Source of the DNA: Mesostigma viride
Taxonomy: Eukaryota; Streptophyta; Mesostigmatophyceae; Mesostigmatales; Mesostigmataceae
Assembly: GCA_009746045.1 (NCBI GenBank)
Contig: RPFO01000041.1
Span: 4,275,920 to 4,339,919 of the forward strand
Length of the DNA stretch: 64,000 nt
Direction of reading: 5' to 3'
The notes below the pieces were generated by a model. The model made no database searches and was not told the origin of the DNA. It was given only the letters and a program-made list of their open reading frames with translations. Position 1 is the first letter of the stretch. Each line of letters starts with the position of its first letter. Below are positions 22,039 to 31,962 of this stretch, piece after piece. The translations under genes were made by a program, and so were the position numbers.

Positions 22039-22965
22039 GTGCCAATGGAGTTCACTGGACCCTACGATATACTCGTGGCAACTTTGCGAGATCAGCAAGA
22101 ACTCCTCCGCCAGCTTGTGGCTCAACAGGGTCGCCCAGCGGACCAGTCGGTCGCCACGTCAGCAGGTCACGATGCCGCATCCGGTGCCCCCGGGTTTCCC
22201 TATGAGGAGTGGACATTGGGGAACTTCATCCGGCCTCAGGCTAGCAGGGTGGTGGAGTATGGTGGACCTGGGCCGCGCACGGAAAAATTATGCATGCACT
22301 TCGTGGGACCGCAGCTCCACGCTGGCCCTGGAATGCATGTTCCAGAACCCCTGGTTTTCCAAGCTGGACCCTGGTGGTGTGCCGTGGACCGCGGGTCGTA
22401 CTGGGAACAGTTGGAAATGACATTTGCACCATACCAGCCGGTGCCCGTGCCACAGCCGTCCAGCCCGCTACTATCCTTCACCGAGGGGCACATAGTGCGG
22501 TACGGCACGGAGGATTGGTGGGACTGGAAATACTATGTGGACGGGATTGCGCACACGGTGGCGCCCCCTAAGGTGGCCCCAACGGATGGGCGCGCTTTCC
22601 TCCACAAGACGGCGCCGGACTTCGCATGGACCCTGAAGACCGTCTACGATGAGGATCACGTGCGTACCGCTGTATTCAAGATGGGGGTGGGCTTCGTTGG
22701 TGCCCACCGCTGCGGGGTGGTGGATAAATCGGCCTTGACCCTGTTGTTCACCCACCCTCAGTACGGCCTCGCCGGCTTTTTGGCCATGTGCCCCCCTGGC
22801 ACGTGGGCGGAGCTCTCTAGGGTCGGTCGACAGAAGGTGTCGCCCTATCAGGTGGCCTTTGAGGCGGACCTGCGGGCACATCCCGGCTGTCTGATTCGGT
22901 CTATGACGCAGGCGGGCCGTCAGGCCCTTGTAGCGGCGCAGCAAAGGCGTTCCACCGGACGTTAA
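22039..22965 (+). CDS. gypsy-borne ORF of unknown function (b), 308 aa
   Basis: An uninterrupted frame, unlike the pol region, beginning MPMEFTGPYDILVATLRDQQ. A short coiled-coil-like start is followed by a globular, Trp-rich middle (EEWTLGNFIRP, GPWWCAVDRGSYWEQLEM, DWWDWKYYVDGIAH). A conserved-looking C-terminal part follows (FKMGVGFVGAHRCGVVDKSA). There are no membrane segments or signal peptide, so it does not look like an envelope protein. It lies upstream of the 3' UTR and polypurine tract, so it belongs to the element. Function unknown. Confidence 0.55.
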   Translation: MPMEFTGPYDILVATLRDQQELLRQLVAQQGRPADQSVATSAGHDAASGAPGFPYEEWTLGNFIRPQASRVVEYGGPGPRTEKLCMHFVGPQLHAGPGMHVPEPLVFQAGPWWCAVDRGSYWEQLEMTFAPYQPVPVPQPSSPLLSFTEGHIVRYGTEDWWDWKYYVDGIAHTVAPPKVAPTDGRAFLHKTAPDFAWTLKTVYDEDHVRTAVFKMGVGFVGAHRCGVVDKSALTLLFTHPQYGLAGFLAMCPPGTWAELSRVGRQKVSPYQVAFEADLRAHPGCLIRSMTQAGRQALVAAQQRRSTGR

Positions 22966-23227
22966 GGCGGTTGCGAGAGAGACGTGACGGATAGCGGAAT
23001 GATCCTGTCACTCTGTTTCATTCTACTAAGTCAGGGTTGGTCCTGTGTATCAACCTCTAGAGGAAATGGTATTACTAACCCGTGGGAGCACCGGGGTTGG
23101 GCCGGACATAGTACTTTTATATAGTAGTACATAATACTTTGTTTCTTGCCCATCCACGTTCCGAGGGCTAGCTCTGGGCACATCTATCTTACGGTAGGGA
23201 CTACCGACCCCCGCGGCGGGGGAGGAG
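22966..23227 (+). other. gypsy 3' UTR and polypurine tract
   Basis: Non-coding. 'gcggcgggggaggag' at 23,214-23,227 is the putative plus-strand primer, directly before TGTTGC of the LTR. Confidence 0.5.
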
Positions 23228-23826
23228 TGTTGCGGCCGGACTCTTAGAATGGGCGCAACAATGGAATAAACTAGGCAGTTTGGCCTGTCGTTCTAATTTG
23301 TATGGAACTTAATAGTTATGTGATTTGGACTATAGTTATTTTGGTCCTAGGTTGATATATGTGACCTTCTATGGGGCCGGTGCAGTCGCGCCGCGCCGGT
23401 TGAGATCTTGCCTGTACTTATATGCGTGGATCCTGTAGTTGAGGATCGATGTCGACCCGAGGATCCTGTGTGGAATGCATGCTTTGGAATTCTCTAGAGG
23501 GTCGGCGCTGTATCGGCGCCGCCACAGGCCTAGGTTAAACTGGTTCGAGGACGAGAGTCTCGTTCTCTTGGTTTAATAAATGTTAAGTGCGATGACGCCT
23601 TCATATTGAGCCTGGGGCACTATCCATTTGTAATCAATTGGTCTTGCTAGCCTTTATAAGTGTGTATCAATTAGCTTGGCATCAATTAAGCCGCGGTGCC
23701 AGATATCTCACGACTCACGTCGTGAATCGCAATCTACATTAGGCCACCTTGAATCTTCCTAATACCGGCGTGGTTGATCTTTCGCTACGAAGCTCAGGTT
23801 AGGAGTGTAATTCCTGGGACGTAACA
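23228..23826 (+). repeat. gypsy 3' LTR
   Basis: 599 bp starting TGTTGCGGCC and ending GACGTAACA (TG...CA). It has an AATAAA near 23,573 and follows a polypurine tract. It was identified by position and ends only, because the partner LTR is absent. Confidence 0.5.
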
Positions 23827-23884
23827 GCAGGTTGCAGCTGTGCAGTATTTAGGTGCTGTATACGTCGTCAGCTGTATACGTAGG

Positions 23885-25489
23885 TAGCCACGAGCCACGA
23901 GGTAGCCATGCATGGCTGACGGCGGAGCTCATAACTTTCACGTTTGAGCACCGAATTCAGCCGTGAATATCACAATCGACGCGTCTTTCTAAGACGCACA
24001 TGCTGATATAATTTTCCGAAGCTATTACGCAATATATGACGAGCAAACGCTCCTCGACGCAACGCAGCCTGGCGGCTGCGCTTGGCAATGAAAATATGTC
24101 TGCAGCTCCGGCTGCAGCTTCGCCATCAGGGCCGGAAGGCAGCGGTGACACTAGTCGCGCACTGGTGGTCGCCCCGAACCCTCCCGGACTTTCCTCGCCC
24201 TCTGCATCGCCTGACCCAAAGCGCAGTCGCCCAGGCAAACACTGGCTGGTCTGAGCGCGATTTTGACGTCGACAGGCTCTTTACCACCCTCGACGTCAAC
24301 AGGCCTGGCCTGTTCGACATGCCACCCATCAAGATACTGGAGCTCGTGTTTTACGGGTCACACGCCTCACTGCTGGCCCTGTGCCAGCAACTCATCTCCC
24401 AAACCACCTTTTTCCGCAACGGAGCTGACGGCCGGTTTTCCTACCGCGCATCTGACGTCCCTTCTTCGACCAACCTGGCCGGCTGGTCTCGCCCCCGCCT
24501 TCAGCTCGCAGCTCTCTTTACCATCCTTAAGCGCTCTTCCGAGGACCTCCTGCACCTCGCTCCCATTACCGAATCCACCTTCCTCCGCCACCTCCACGAC
24601 GCCCTCTCACAGCACGTGACGCCCATTGCTGCAGATGTGGCAGCTGTGGGTCGCACGCTGGCTGCTGAGCTCCCCACCATCCCCACCGCCACCGCCACCC
24701 TCCTCGCCCCCCCCCCCCCCCCCCTCGAGGATCCGCCTTGACCGACTCCATCACCGCCCAGCTCCGCGACATCGACCAGCGTCTTAAGGACAATGCCATC
24801 GCTATCGAGGTCCTGCAGAACACCGCAGGCCTCACCGCCCAGGCGGTGAAGGACATTGCCGCCAAGCCAGCCCCTGCTGGCCTGGCCGGCGATGCTCCTC
24901 CCATCACGACCTGGGCGGAAATGCTTAAGCAGCTGTCTGCCACACCACCTCCACCACCTCCGCCGTCGCAGCCCAGCTCCAGCGGCAGACGCTTGACCTC
25001 CGCGAGGAGGCCGAGCTCGCCAAGCGTAGCCTCAACGTCATCGTCAAGAACTACGACATGGAGGAAGGTGAGAATTCCGAGAAGCTTACGCGTGCGTTTG
25101 AGAGAGAAATCCTTGGTCGCATGCATTGCATGGGCCTTAATTAATGGTGAGATCGAGCTGGTCGCCCACCGCCTTCGGCCCCGCGCGCGGGGTACATAAG
25201 GCAGGGGCGCCCCCGCTCCTCATCACCTTTACGAACCCGGCGGACAAGATTTCTTTCCTCAGACGCCGCAAGCGGCTCGAGAAGACTCACTTCACCCTTG
25301 ACGACGACTTGACCCTGCAGGCGCAGCAACAACGGCGACGGGAGCTATGGCCGACCTACCTCCAGCTCCGGCAGACCAAGGCGGGGCAGCCGGTGTACTG
25401 GAAGGGGGCGGCCATCGACGTCGGCCACAAGCCCTGGCATGCGACCCCCGCGGCCCCAACGACTCCAGACGCCCCAGCTCAGGGGAATA
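23885..25489 (+). mobile_element. ORF1-type retroposon, copy 1 (5' part)
   Basis: The 5' leader from about 23,885 (gtagccacgagccacgag) through 24,036 is nearly the same as the leader of a second copy on the minus strand (45,115-44,965). The ORF1 begins MTSKRSSTQRSLAAAL at 24,038. A low-complexity N-terminal part, a helical region (SITAQLRDIDQRLKDNAIAI) and a C-terminal block follow. That block (LLITFTNPADKISFLRRRKR, FTLDDDLTL, RRELWPTYLQLR, VYWKGAAIDV) resembles the RRM plus C-terminal domain of L1-type ORF1 proteins. The frame changes three times. The copy is cut at 25,489 by a copia-like element and continues at 33,314. Confidence 0.65.
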
Positions 25490-26104
25490 AGTTGTGAGGG
25501 TGAGAATGCCACGAATTCCGCCATGGTTCTTGCAGGAAGTTGCCTTTATTAATAACAAGGAAACACAGACGTAAGTCACGTCACTTCCAAGACTGCACGC
25601 AGCACAGACGACAGGGTCGCAGTGCCAAGAGAACGTGCACGCAAGAACTAGCGTCCCAGTGTGACCAAGTCACTCATATAGCTTGCTAGGGACGCGTCCA
25701 AGTATTCAGCTGCACTGTCACAGCTGAACTGTCAATCAATTGATTACACAGACTCTGGCACGCCTTTGGCGCGCAGATCTATCAATTGTCCATACGGCTA
25801 GTCCTGTGGACCTATCCGTACACTAGTCAGCATCAATTGTCTCATAGGTCCTGGCGCGCTACAGCGCCTACCTATCAATTGACCATCAAGTCCTGTACAA
25901 GTCCTGTCAACGTCCTGCGGACTATCAAAGTGACACTTGTACATCCTGTGTCCGTACGCGCCCACAGTGGCGCGCCGGGTACTGTCGGCACAGCCTAGGA
26001 AACGTCATAACTTTTACGTTCCTTAACCAAATGAGGCGTTCAAGGTGCCGTTGGAAAGAGCGTAACAATCTCTATCCATCTAACGTAAATCCTTTACGTT
26101 AACT
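25490..26104 (-). repeat. copia-like 3' LTR
   Basis: Starts AGTTGTGAGGG and ends TTACGTTAACT on the plus strand. It contains four ATCAATTG motifs at 25,735, 25,781, 25,832 and 25,874. It is the downstream LTR relative to the minus-strand genes. Confidence 0.9.
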
Positions 26105-26125
26105 CCAATCCCTTCTTTTCTTTAG
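26105..26125 (-). other. Putative polypurine tract
   Basis: Reads aaagaaaagaagggattgg on the minus strand directly before the 3' LTR, as expected for the plus-strand primer of a minus-oriented element. Confidence 0.6.
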
Positions 26126-26568
26126 GGATCACATCCCCTGCCAGGGACCCTTGAAGTAGCTTGAAATGTCCTTCACTCCAGCTTGAAGCTTGAACAGATG
26201 TCTTTAATGGCCATTGCCATTCCCCCAGCCCTTTCTTTTAAGGAACTGGAAAAGAAACAGATCTGCCACAGGGAAAACCATTCCATGAGAAATGGATAAA
26301 AACCTATGGAAGTGGCATTACAGAGTACCACCAGATATTAGAAGCACACAAAATTAAATACATACAGGTTAATTCTATGAGGTCTTCTCCAGGAATTAAT
26401 CCCATCACCTCGGTAGAGCCTCCAGTACAATGACCTTCTGGCGGTGAGTTACATTAATCCCAGATACTAATCCCATAAAACCCAGTACATATTCAATATA
26501 AGTACAATAAATCCATGACAATTAAAATACCACTTGACAAAGTAAGGCGTATTACAATAGTTTGCCTG

Positions 26569-26853
26569 TCATTCTCTCAACAGGGGTCTATTGGCGCCCG
26601 TCTTACGGCGCCCGTCTACTTGCCAGATGGTAAACTGCCACAGCAAACAAATGACAAAATGAAACACATAGGCAACAATTAAATCCTGCCCTGGGGAACT
26701 AGGGAAGTCTGAACAGGCAAACACCTGAACAGGCCAGCTTGTAGAAACATAATACCAGGGAATCGAACCCCGCCCTATAAACCCCAGAATAAAGGTTCCC
26801 AGACCATTGTGAGAGTATGTACAAATATACATTTCTTTTAAAATAGAATACAT
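26569..26853 (-). CDS. Small ORF after pol in copia-like element
   Basis: 94 codons from ATG 26,853 between RNase H and the 3' LTR. One strongly hydrophobic stretch (LIVAYVFHFVICLLWQF) could be a membrane helix. It might be chance openness of the 3' UTR; a tRNA T-arm-like string (ggttcgattcc) also falls here on the minus strand. No family recognised. Confidence 0.2.
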   Translation of the reverse strand: MYSILKEMYICTYSHNGLGTFILGFIGRGSIPWYYVSTSWPVQVFACSDFPSSPGQDLIVAYVFHFVICLLWQFTIWQVDGRRKTGANRPLLRE

Positions 26854-27053
26854 GGTCTGTAATGGACCTGTCAACCTTGTGTAGTCAACAGCATGAACCC
26901 CAGCCAAAACCTGGCTGTATCCTGATTAAAATCAGAGTGAGTGTACCATGGTCCATGAGCCTTAGTACAGACTAAAATACAGGTATTATGCCAGTCACAA
27001 TGCTGACACTACCACACAATCTGCTCTCCAATGCCCTATAACCATGCACCAGC

Positions 27054-27797
27054 TTAGACAGCTTGCTGAGATGGGTCCATCAGAGACTGAAGAACCTTGT
27101 ATTGCACTGCTGCCTTCTGCACTAGCTTGGTCAAAGCATCAGCAGGATTGTCAACCCCAGGGATATGCTCAATATTGGCCAAGGAGGACAACTCCTTAAG
27201 AAGGAGATAATCCAAGTCCCTACTTCTGGCCATCTGCCTGTGCACAAACTGCACCATCCCCATGGAGTCTGTTTTTAGAAGAGTGGTAACCTGAAGTGGC
27301 CAAGGAGTGTTAGAAGTCATCTGATGAAGCAACTCCTTCAGATAAAGGCTTGTGTGAATGCCTTCACAAATAGCCCTGCATTCTGCCACATCACTGCTGA
27401 CAGCCACCCGTTTGTGCAGGCGACTAAACCAGCTCACCAAACTCCCCAGGCCTTCCTGTCTGAGCACAAAGAGCCCTGCAGCCCTGCCCCTGACCTTGGA
27501 GACCTGCCTGCTGTCCATTGAGCTATCCACATACAGCTCCATGCAAATGGGTTGTGATAAATCCACTGCAGACAACAGAATGCCAGATGAAGCCCTGACC
27601 TGATCAGCCACCTTGGCAGACCCTAGCTCCACCAGCATGTCATCAGGCAACCTGGCTATGACCATAAGGTCTGGCCTGGAAATGCCTGCCACCCAAGCAA
27701 CCATGCCCCTCACCATGGGACACAGTGCCTGTGTGATGGTTGGAGGAAGCTTGCTAATGAGGGTCTCTTGATAATCATTGCCCCCCACCAGCAGCAT
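27054..27797 (-). CDS. copia-like RNase H (pol C-terminus, -1 frame)
   Basis: Copia-type RNase H with MELYVDSSMD (first D), SSDVAECRAICEG (E) and LLKTDSMGMVQFVHRQ (D). The end block is EHIPGVDNPADALTK, typical of copia elements. It is joined to the RT frame across a run of six G (27,781-27,786, minus strand). A single-base indel or a programmed shift there would restore one polyprotein. Confidence 0.85.
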   Translation of the reverse strand: MLLVGGNDYQETLISKLPPTITQALCPMVRGMVAWVAGISRPDLMVIARLPDDMLVELGSAKVADQVRASSGILLSAVDLSQPICMELYVDSSMDSRQVSKVRGRAAGLFVLRQEGLGSLVSWFSRLHKRVAVSSDVAECRAICEGIHTSLYLKELLHQMTSNTPWPLQVTTLLKTDSMGMVQFVHRQMARSRDLDYLLLKELSSLANIEHIPGVDNPADALTKLVQKAAVQYKVLQSLMDPSQQAV

Positions 27798-30537
27798 ACG
27801 CCACTCCCCCCTTCTTCACCAGTGTGGCCTCCATGCCCACAAACAGCAGAGGCTCATTCTCCACCTGCCATTGCTCCCTACCCAGAGGAAACTTGGACTT
27901 AATGATGGAGATCAGCTCCTTAAGCCACGACGTGGGAGCTATCAGATGTAGGTCATCCCCGTGCAGCGAAGCATACACTGGCAGGCCTTCCCATTGCCCC
28001 AGAAACAGACAGGGGTCTACAGGAGAGACCTTCAAGTTGCAATGCTCCTTCAGGAAACGGTTGAGAGTCTCCCTCCAGATTATTGGACTTGACCTCAGGC
28101 CCTCCAGGCCCTTGAGGATTTTAAGGAACTCCGTGTGGATGTCCCTTTTCCATACAGCAGGCACCCTAACATAGAAAGGCGTCTTGCCCTCCCACTTTTC
28201 CTGTGCCACATCTGCATCACCCTCCAGAAATGCCCTCTTGAAGTCTATCACCACTGAGCCATAGTCCAAGCCCTTGTTGAGAAGGCCTAGAAAGACACAC
28301 AGCAGCAGCCTCCAAGTATCATGCAGCATGCCAGGGGTATACAACTCCTCAGCAGTGCACTCACCAGTACCCTTGAACTCATTCAGCACTGGCCTGACAT
28401 GTGGTACCTTGACCCCGTCCACCTCCTTCATCTTGATGACAAACTTGAGCTTGAGTAGACGTCGTGCAGGAGGCAGGTCATTGACAGGTTCCACGCATTT
28501 CTTGGAGATCCAGTCCTCCCCAGATTTAATCAGACCCAGTGTGACCTGGGGACACATAATGGGAGAGGACATGAGCTTCACCAGGCCTTGGTAGTTGATA
28601 GGGCTGTGTCCAGCAAGTGAGTGAGGACCAATGCCCAAACTGCTTGGATGACTAGCAGCTGGCAGTATGAGGTCATCAACCAAGGGCTCCTGCCCCTGGC
28701 ACACTTGCACACGCTTAACCGTCCTGGTTACTGCACGTGATAGGTGAGTGGTCCTGAAATTAATCAGTGGGACCTGACCAGCCCCTTCCTTAGTCAGGAG
28801 AGAGGACGTGATCACTACCCCATCCTGGCATAGGAAATTCTGCCCCAGAAGAGCAGGTCCTTGATAGCCCTCCAAGACACAAAAAGCAGTGTCCTGTCCA
28901 AGGATAGGAATGAATACCTCACCCAGTACCTTCACGTGTACCCCGCCACTGAAGTCAGACACAAACTGATAGCTGGGTTCAGACATGCTGTACCCTGCTG
29001 CAGCCCTGGTCCCAATGATGGAAACCTGAGAATTAGTGTCTACCTCTAAGGCAGTGTCCAGCCCCAGATTGCCATGCCACCTGAGCTTGGCTACCTTGGG
29101 CTGCTTCTTGGCCCTTTGTAGAGCCCCAATCAATCCAGCCAAACTTGTCCCCCTGGGCTTGGTTAGTGCCTTGGGCTTGACAGTTGACTCCCCAGCTGTT
29201 GACCTTGCAGCCTGTTCAACAAGTACCTCTGCAACCTGGCCAGGGCTGACAGATTCCCCTGCAACAGATGTGGTCGTTGCGTCAGTGATGTCACCTGGGA
29301 CCTGAAAATCCTGCAGATCCTGTGAGCCTTGTGCCTGACTGCCCTCATTCATCAGGTTAGGCTTGACATATGACCAACTCAGCCGGTGTACATGCTTTGG
29401 TTCGTCCTCCATGCTGACCAAGCATGCGTGGCTAGCTTCATCAACCTGGGTAACCACCCCAGGACTCCAGCTACCACGTTTGCCATAAAGGCTAGGTTCC
29501 TTCCAAGCTAGGACCTTCTGACCCACTTGTGGCTCCAGCATCTTCCAACCCCGGTCCTTCTCCCTCAGCTTGGCAAAGGTGACATGTGCAGCATGTTTCC
29601 AGCCCTCCAGCACATGTGGTGGGCACAGGCCATGATATAGACCCATTGGGCTGACAGCAACTCCATCATAGTAGAAGTTAACCCTGCTGTTCAGCTGCTG
29701 CTCCACGTTCCTCAGCCATGCACTCCTGACAAGTGCAGGTGCAGACAAGGGTACCCAGTCTTCAGAGATGATCAATTTCTTGACCTCCTGGATTGCCCTC
29801 TCGATAGCACCCTGCTGCCCATGAGCCTCCCTAGGTGTAACCAGCAACTCAGGAAGGGTAGGATCACCCTTGAGATGCTGAAACTGCATGTCCACCTGGA
29901 TCCTTGTGGTAGGAAACTTGGCTCTTACATTCTGCAGGGCAGCCAGCAAGTACCTGTTCTTCATAGAAGGTAAATGCTCCAGCACCTTGTATTTCGTGTA
30001 CCTGTCCACGCACACCAACAGTTGCATGCCCCTGATGTGTTGGATATCACACTGCAGATCACCAATGCTCTGAGGTAGAGCTTTGGCATGTGATTTCCTG
30101 GGCTTGTTGGAGGACAACTGGCACTTACACCGTGAGGCAGCTTGCTGACACGCCTTAAGAAGGGGTGCCCTGCCCATACGGAAGGCAAAGTTGTTTGACA
30201 GAGAAGTGGCATGCCCAAACATGTTGTGGATTCGGGCACCCAACTCCTGGTACACAGAGGAAGCAGTCCCTGGCACAGTCAGGACTGTGCTGTCAGGTTG
30301 TCCAGCATCACCATGCTGACTTCCATCCTGTTCTGACTCAGAGCCTGAGTCACCCTGCTCATGCCCAACACCTGGACCGCCAGCAGGGACCACATGCATA
30401 CCACCAGAGGCCTTCACACCCCTCTGTGGTTGTACATTGGTTTCTCTCAAAATGAGAGGTCCACCCTCGTGCCCAGCACGAGGATGCATAGGGTCAGACA
30501 TTCTTACAGCTGCATCAGCTGTCAAGGACGTCTTCAT
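27775..30537 (-). CDS. copia-like pol: integrase, protease, reverse transcriptase
   Basis: 920 codons from ATG 30,537; the frame is open upstream to the UGA at 30,679. Residues 100-390 are integrase: a zinc-binding start (HNMFGH, then Cys residues near 130-139), D164 (LQCDIQHIRG), D216 (IQVDMQFQ), E246 (GAIERAIQEVKK) and a C-terminal SH3-like part. Residues 485-575 look like a retropepsin: LEVDTNSQVSIIG (D500), a flap region, and ALLGQNFL as the second hydrophobic-glycine motif. Residues 675-915 are a copia-type RT: FVIKMKEVDGVKVPHVRPVL, VVIDFKRAFLEG (catalytic D), LKGLEGLRSSPIIW and YASLHGDD (861-862). Protease after integrase is not the usual copia order. RNase H follows in the next frame. 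Confidence 0.85.
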   Translation of the reverse strand: MKTSLTADAAVRMSDPMHPRAGHEGGPLILRETNVQPQRGVKASGGMHVVPAGGPGVGHEQGDSGSESEQDGSQHGDAGQPDSTVLTVPGTASSVYQELGARIHNMFGHATSLSNNFAFRMGRAPLLKACQQAASRCKCQLSSNKPRKSHAKALPQSIGDLQCDIQHIRGMQLLVCVDRYTKYKVLEHLPSMKNRYLLAALQNVRAKFPTTRIQVDMQFQHLKGDPTLPELLVTPREAHGQQGAIERAIQEVKKLIISEDWVPLSAPALVRSAWLRNVEQQLNSRVNFYYDGVAVSPMGLYHGLCPPHVLEGWKHAAHVTFAKLREKDRGWKMLEPQVGQKVLAWKEPSLYGKRGSWSPGVVTQVDEASHACLVSMEDEPKHVHRLSWSYVKPNLMNEGSQAQGSQDLQDFQVPGDITDATTTSVAGESVSPGQVAEVLVEQAARSTAGESTVKPKALTKPRGTSLAGLIGALQRAKKQPKVAKLRWHGNLGLDTALEVDTNSQVSIIGTRAAAGYSMSEPSYQFVSDFSGGVHVKVLGEVFIPILGQDTAFCVLEGYQGPALLGQNFLCQDGVVITSSLLTKEGAGQVPLINFRTTHLSRAVTRTVKRVQVCQGQEPLVDDLILPAASHPSSLGIGPHSLAGHSPINYQGLVKLMSSPIMCPQVTLGLIKSGEDWISKKCVEPVNDLPPARRLLKLKFVIKMKEVDGVKVPHVRPVLNEFKGTGECTAEELYTPGMLHDTWRLLLCVFLGLLNKGLDYGSVVIDFKRAFLEGDADVAQEKWEGKTPFYVRVPAVWKRDIHTEFLKILKGLEGLRSSPIIWRETLNRFLKEHCNLKVSPVDPCLFLGQWEGLPVYASLHGDDLHLIAPTSWLKELISIIKSKFPLGREQWQVENEPLLFVGMEATLVKKGGVAYAAGGGQ

Positions 30538-30678
30538 AGGAACCTGTACCTCTCCAGGTGACCTGGGGCCACACTGAACCTGGAGATCACCCTCTTGTTG
30601 CCCAGATATAAAATCTGCATTGGAGCACCTGGCCTCCCCCTTGGGTGAATTAAGGTGTGTAGGGGTTGCCTCAGACAG

Positions 30679-31794
30679 TCACTGCTCCTTGTTGTCTTCT
30701 TGCTGACTGCCCTTTGAAGGCTGGCCTGCCTGGGACTTGTTGTTGTTCTTCTTGTTGTTGTTGTTATTCTTGTTGCTGCCCTGGCCCTGGGACTTCTTGA
30801 AGCTGGGACACTCCTTCTTGATGTGCCCCCACCCCTTGCACAGGTAGCATTGTATCTTGGACTTGCCCTGGCCACTGCCCCCATTGTCAGACGCGTTGCC
30901 CTGCTTGGGCTGACCACCCACCCGCCTGAACACCGACTTGGAGTGTGACCTCCTGTCAGAATCAGGTGAATGATCTCCCTTGCGCTTGTTGGTTGCCCCT
31001 ACGCCCTCCTTGGCTTCGGTCAGCCTCAGACGTCTTGGAGCCACCCTGGGTACGCCCGCCTGCCTGGGTAGCCTTCACTGCTGGCACTCCACCCTCAAAC
31101 AGCTCCTCTGCCTCGAGAGCTTGTTTAATGATGACCTTGTAGGCCTTCAGGGTAGAGTGTGGGGCACACATGACTTTTAAGGAGCCACGTGTCGCCTTAT
31201 CCAGCCCAGAAACCTTGAGCCAGTTGGTTAGGGCTATGTTATCAGCGACATTAAAGCCGTGAGCCCTGCCCTCCTCAACCATCTTACAATAGTTGAGAAA
31301 GTTCTGGATCAGGTCCCCCTTGACCTCCCACCCTTGGTATACTTGTCCTGCCAATGGATGCCGACCTTCTTTCGTTGGTCTTCCAGCAGCTCCTTCAGCT
31401 CAGCCACGTACAGTGCCCAGGCCTTATTGGCCTTTTTGCACTCCCTGGTTAGGTCCTTAATCTGGTCAGTACACTTGCCAAAAGTGCTACTGCCTATCCA
31501 GATTTGATAGTAATTTGTACCACCGTACAAGCTAGGGAACCCTTCCAATCCCTCCACAAACTCTTCAGCCTGCTTAGGCTTGGAGTCTGAGGTTACAGGC
31601 TGCAACTGATTGACAATTAAAAGACCCTGTGTGGTAAGATCAAAGCCATGAATAGCTTGTGCATTATTATTATTGTGAGGAAGGTTGGTAATCTCTCCGG
31701 TAAGCCCCACGTCATCTACGTGAGCGGTTCCACTACCAGCACCCCCATTATTATTCCCACTGGCTGGACCCTTGCTACGGCGTCCCTCAGCCAT
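30679..31794 (-). CDS. copia-like gag, two compensating frameshifts
   Basis: The gag frame starts MAEGRRSKGPASG at 31,794. It shifts near 31,330 (KYTKG to WEVKGDLIQNFL) and back near 31,010, so the whole reads as one protein of about 370 aa. A capsid-like helical region includes LEGFPSLYGGTNYYQIWIG, similar in position to the copia gag core. The zinc knuckle is C-x2-C-x4-H-x4-C (CYLCKGWGHIKKEC), followed by an Asn/Lys/Gln-rich tail. It ends at an in-frame UGA (30,679-30,681) with C as the next base. Beyond it the same frame stays open into pol. Confidence 0.8.
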
Positions 31795-31962
31795 CCTGCA
31801 CTACCAGCTATTCAAAGAACACCTTAACAAAGCAGCAGAAAATATGTACAAAATTTTTGTCGTCACTGCCGCCTGCGCCGGTGTCGCTGCCGCCCCCGCG
31901 AATTGCCGCTGAAAATTCGACAAAAAAATGTCGACGAGTACTGCAAAAGAAAATTAGGCCGA

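Larger units (their letters stand above)
13300..23826 (+). mobile_element. Degenerate Ty3/gypsy chromovirus
   Basis: Gene order on the plus strand is gag (zinc knuckle), aspartic protease, RT, RNase H, integrase and chromodomain, which is the chromovirus order. Two unassigned ORFs, a 3' UTR, a polypurine tract (23,214-23,227) and a 3' LTR (23,228-23,826, TGTTGC...GTAACA) follow. I find no matching 5' LTR before 13,300; the left end is lost or replaced. At least eight frameshifts or stops separate the domains, and a solo LTR sits between RT and RNase H. The element is defective, unless some homopolymer shifts are sequencing errors. Confidence 0.8.

Noticed and set aside
26754-26780. tRNA T-arm (ggttcgattcc, minus strand)
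   Set aside because: No acceptor or anticodon arms fit around it; it lies in the copia-like 3' UTR/ORF and is probably chance.
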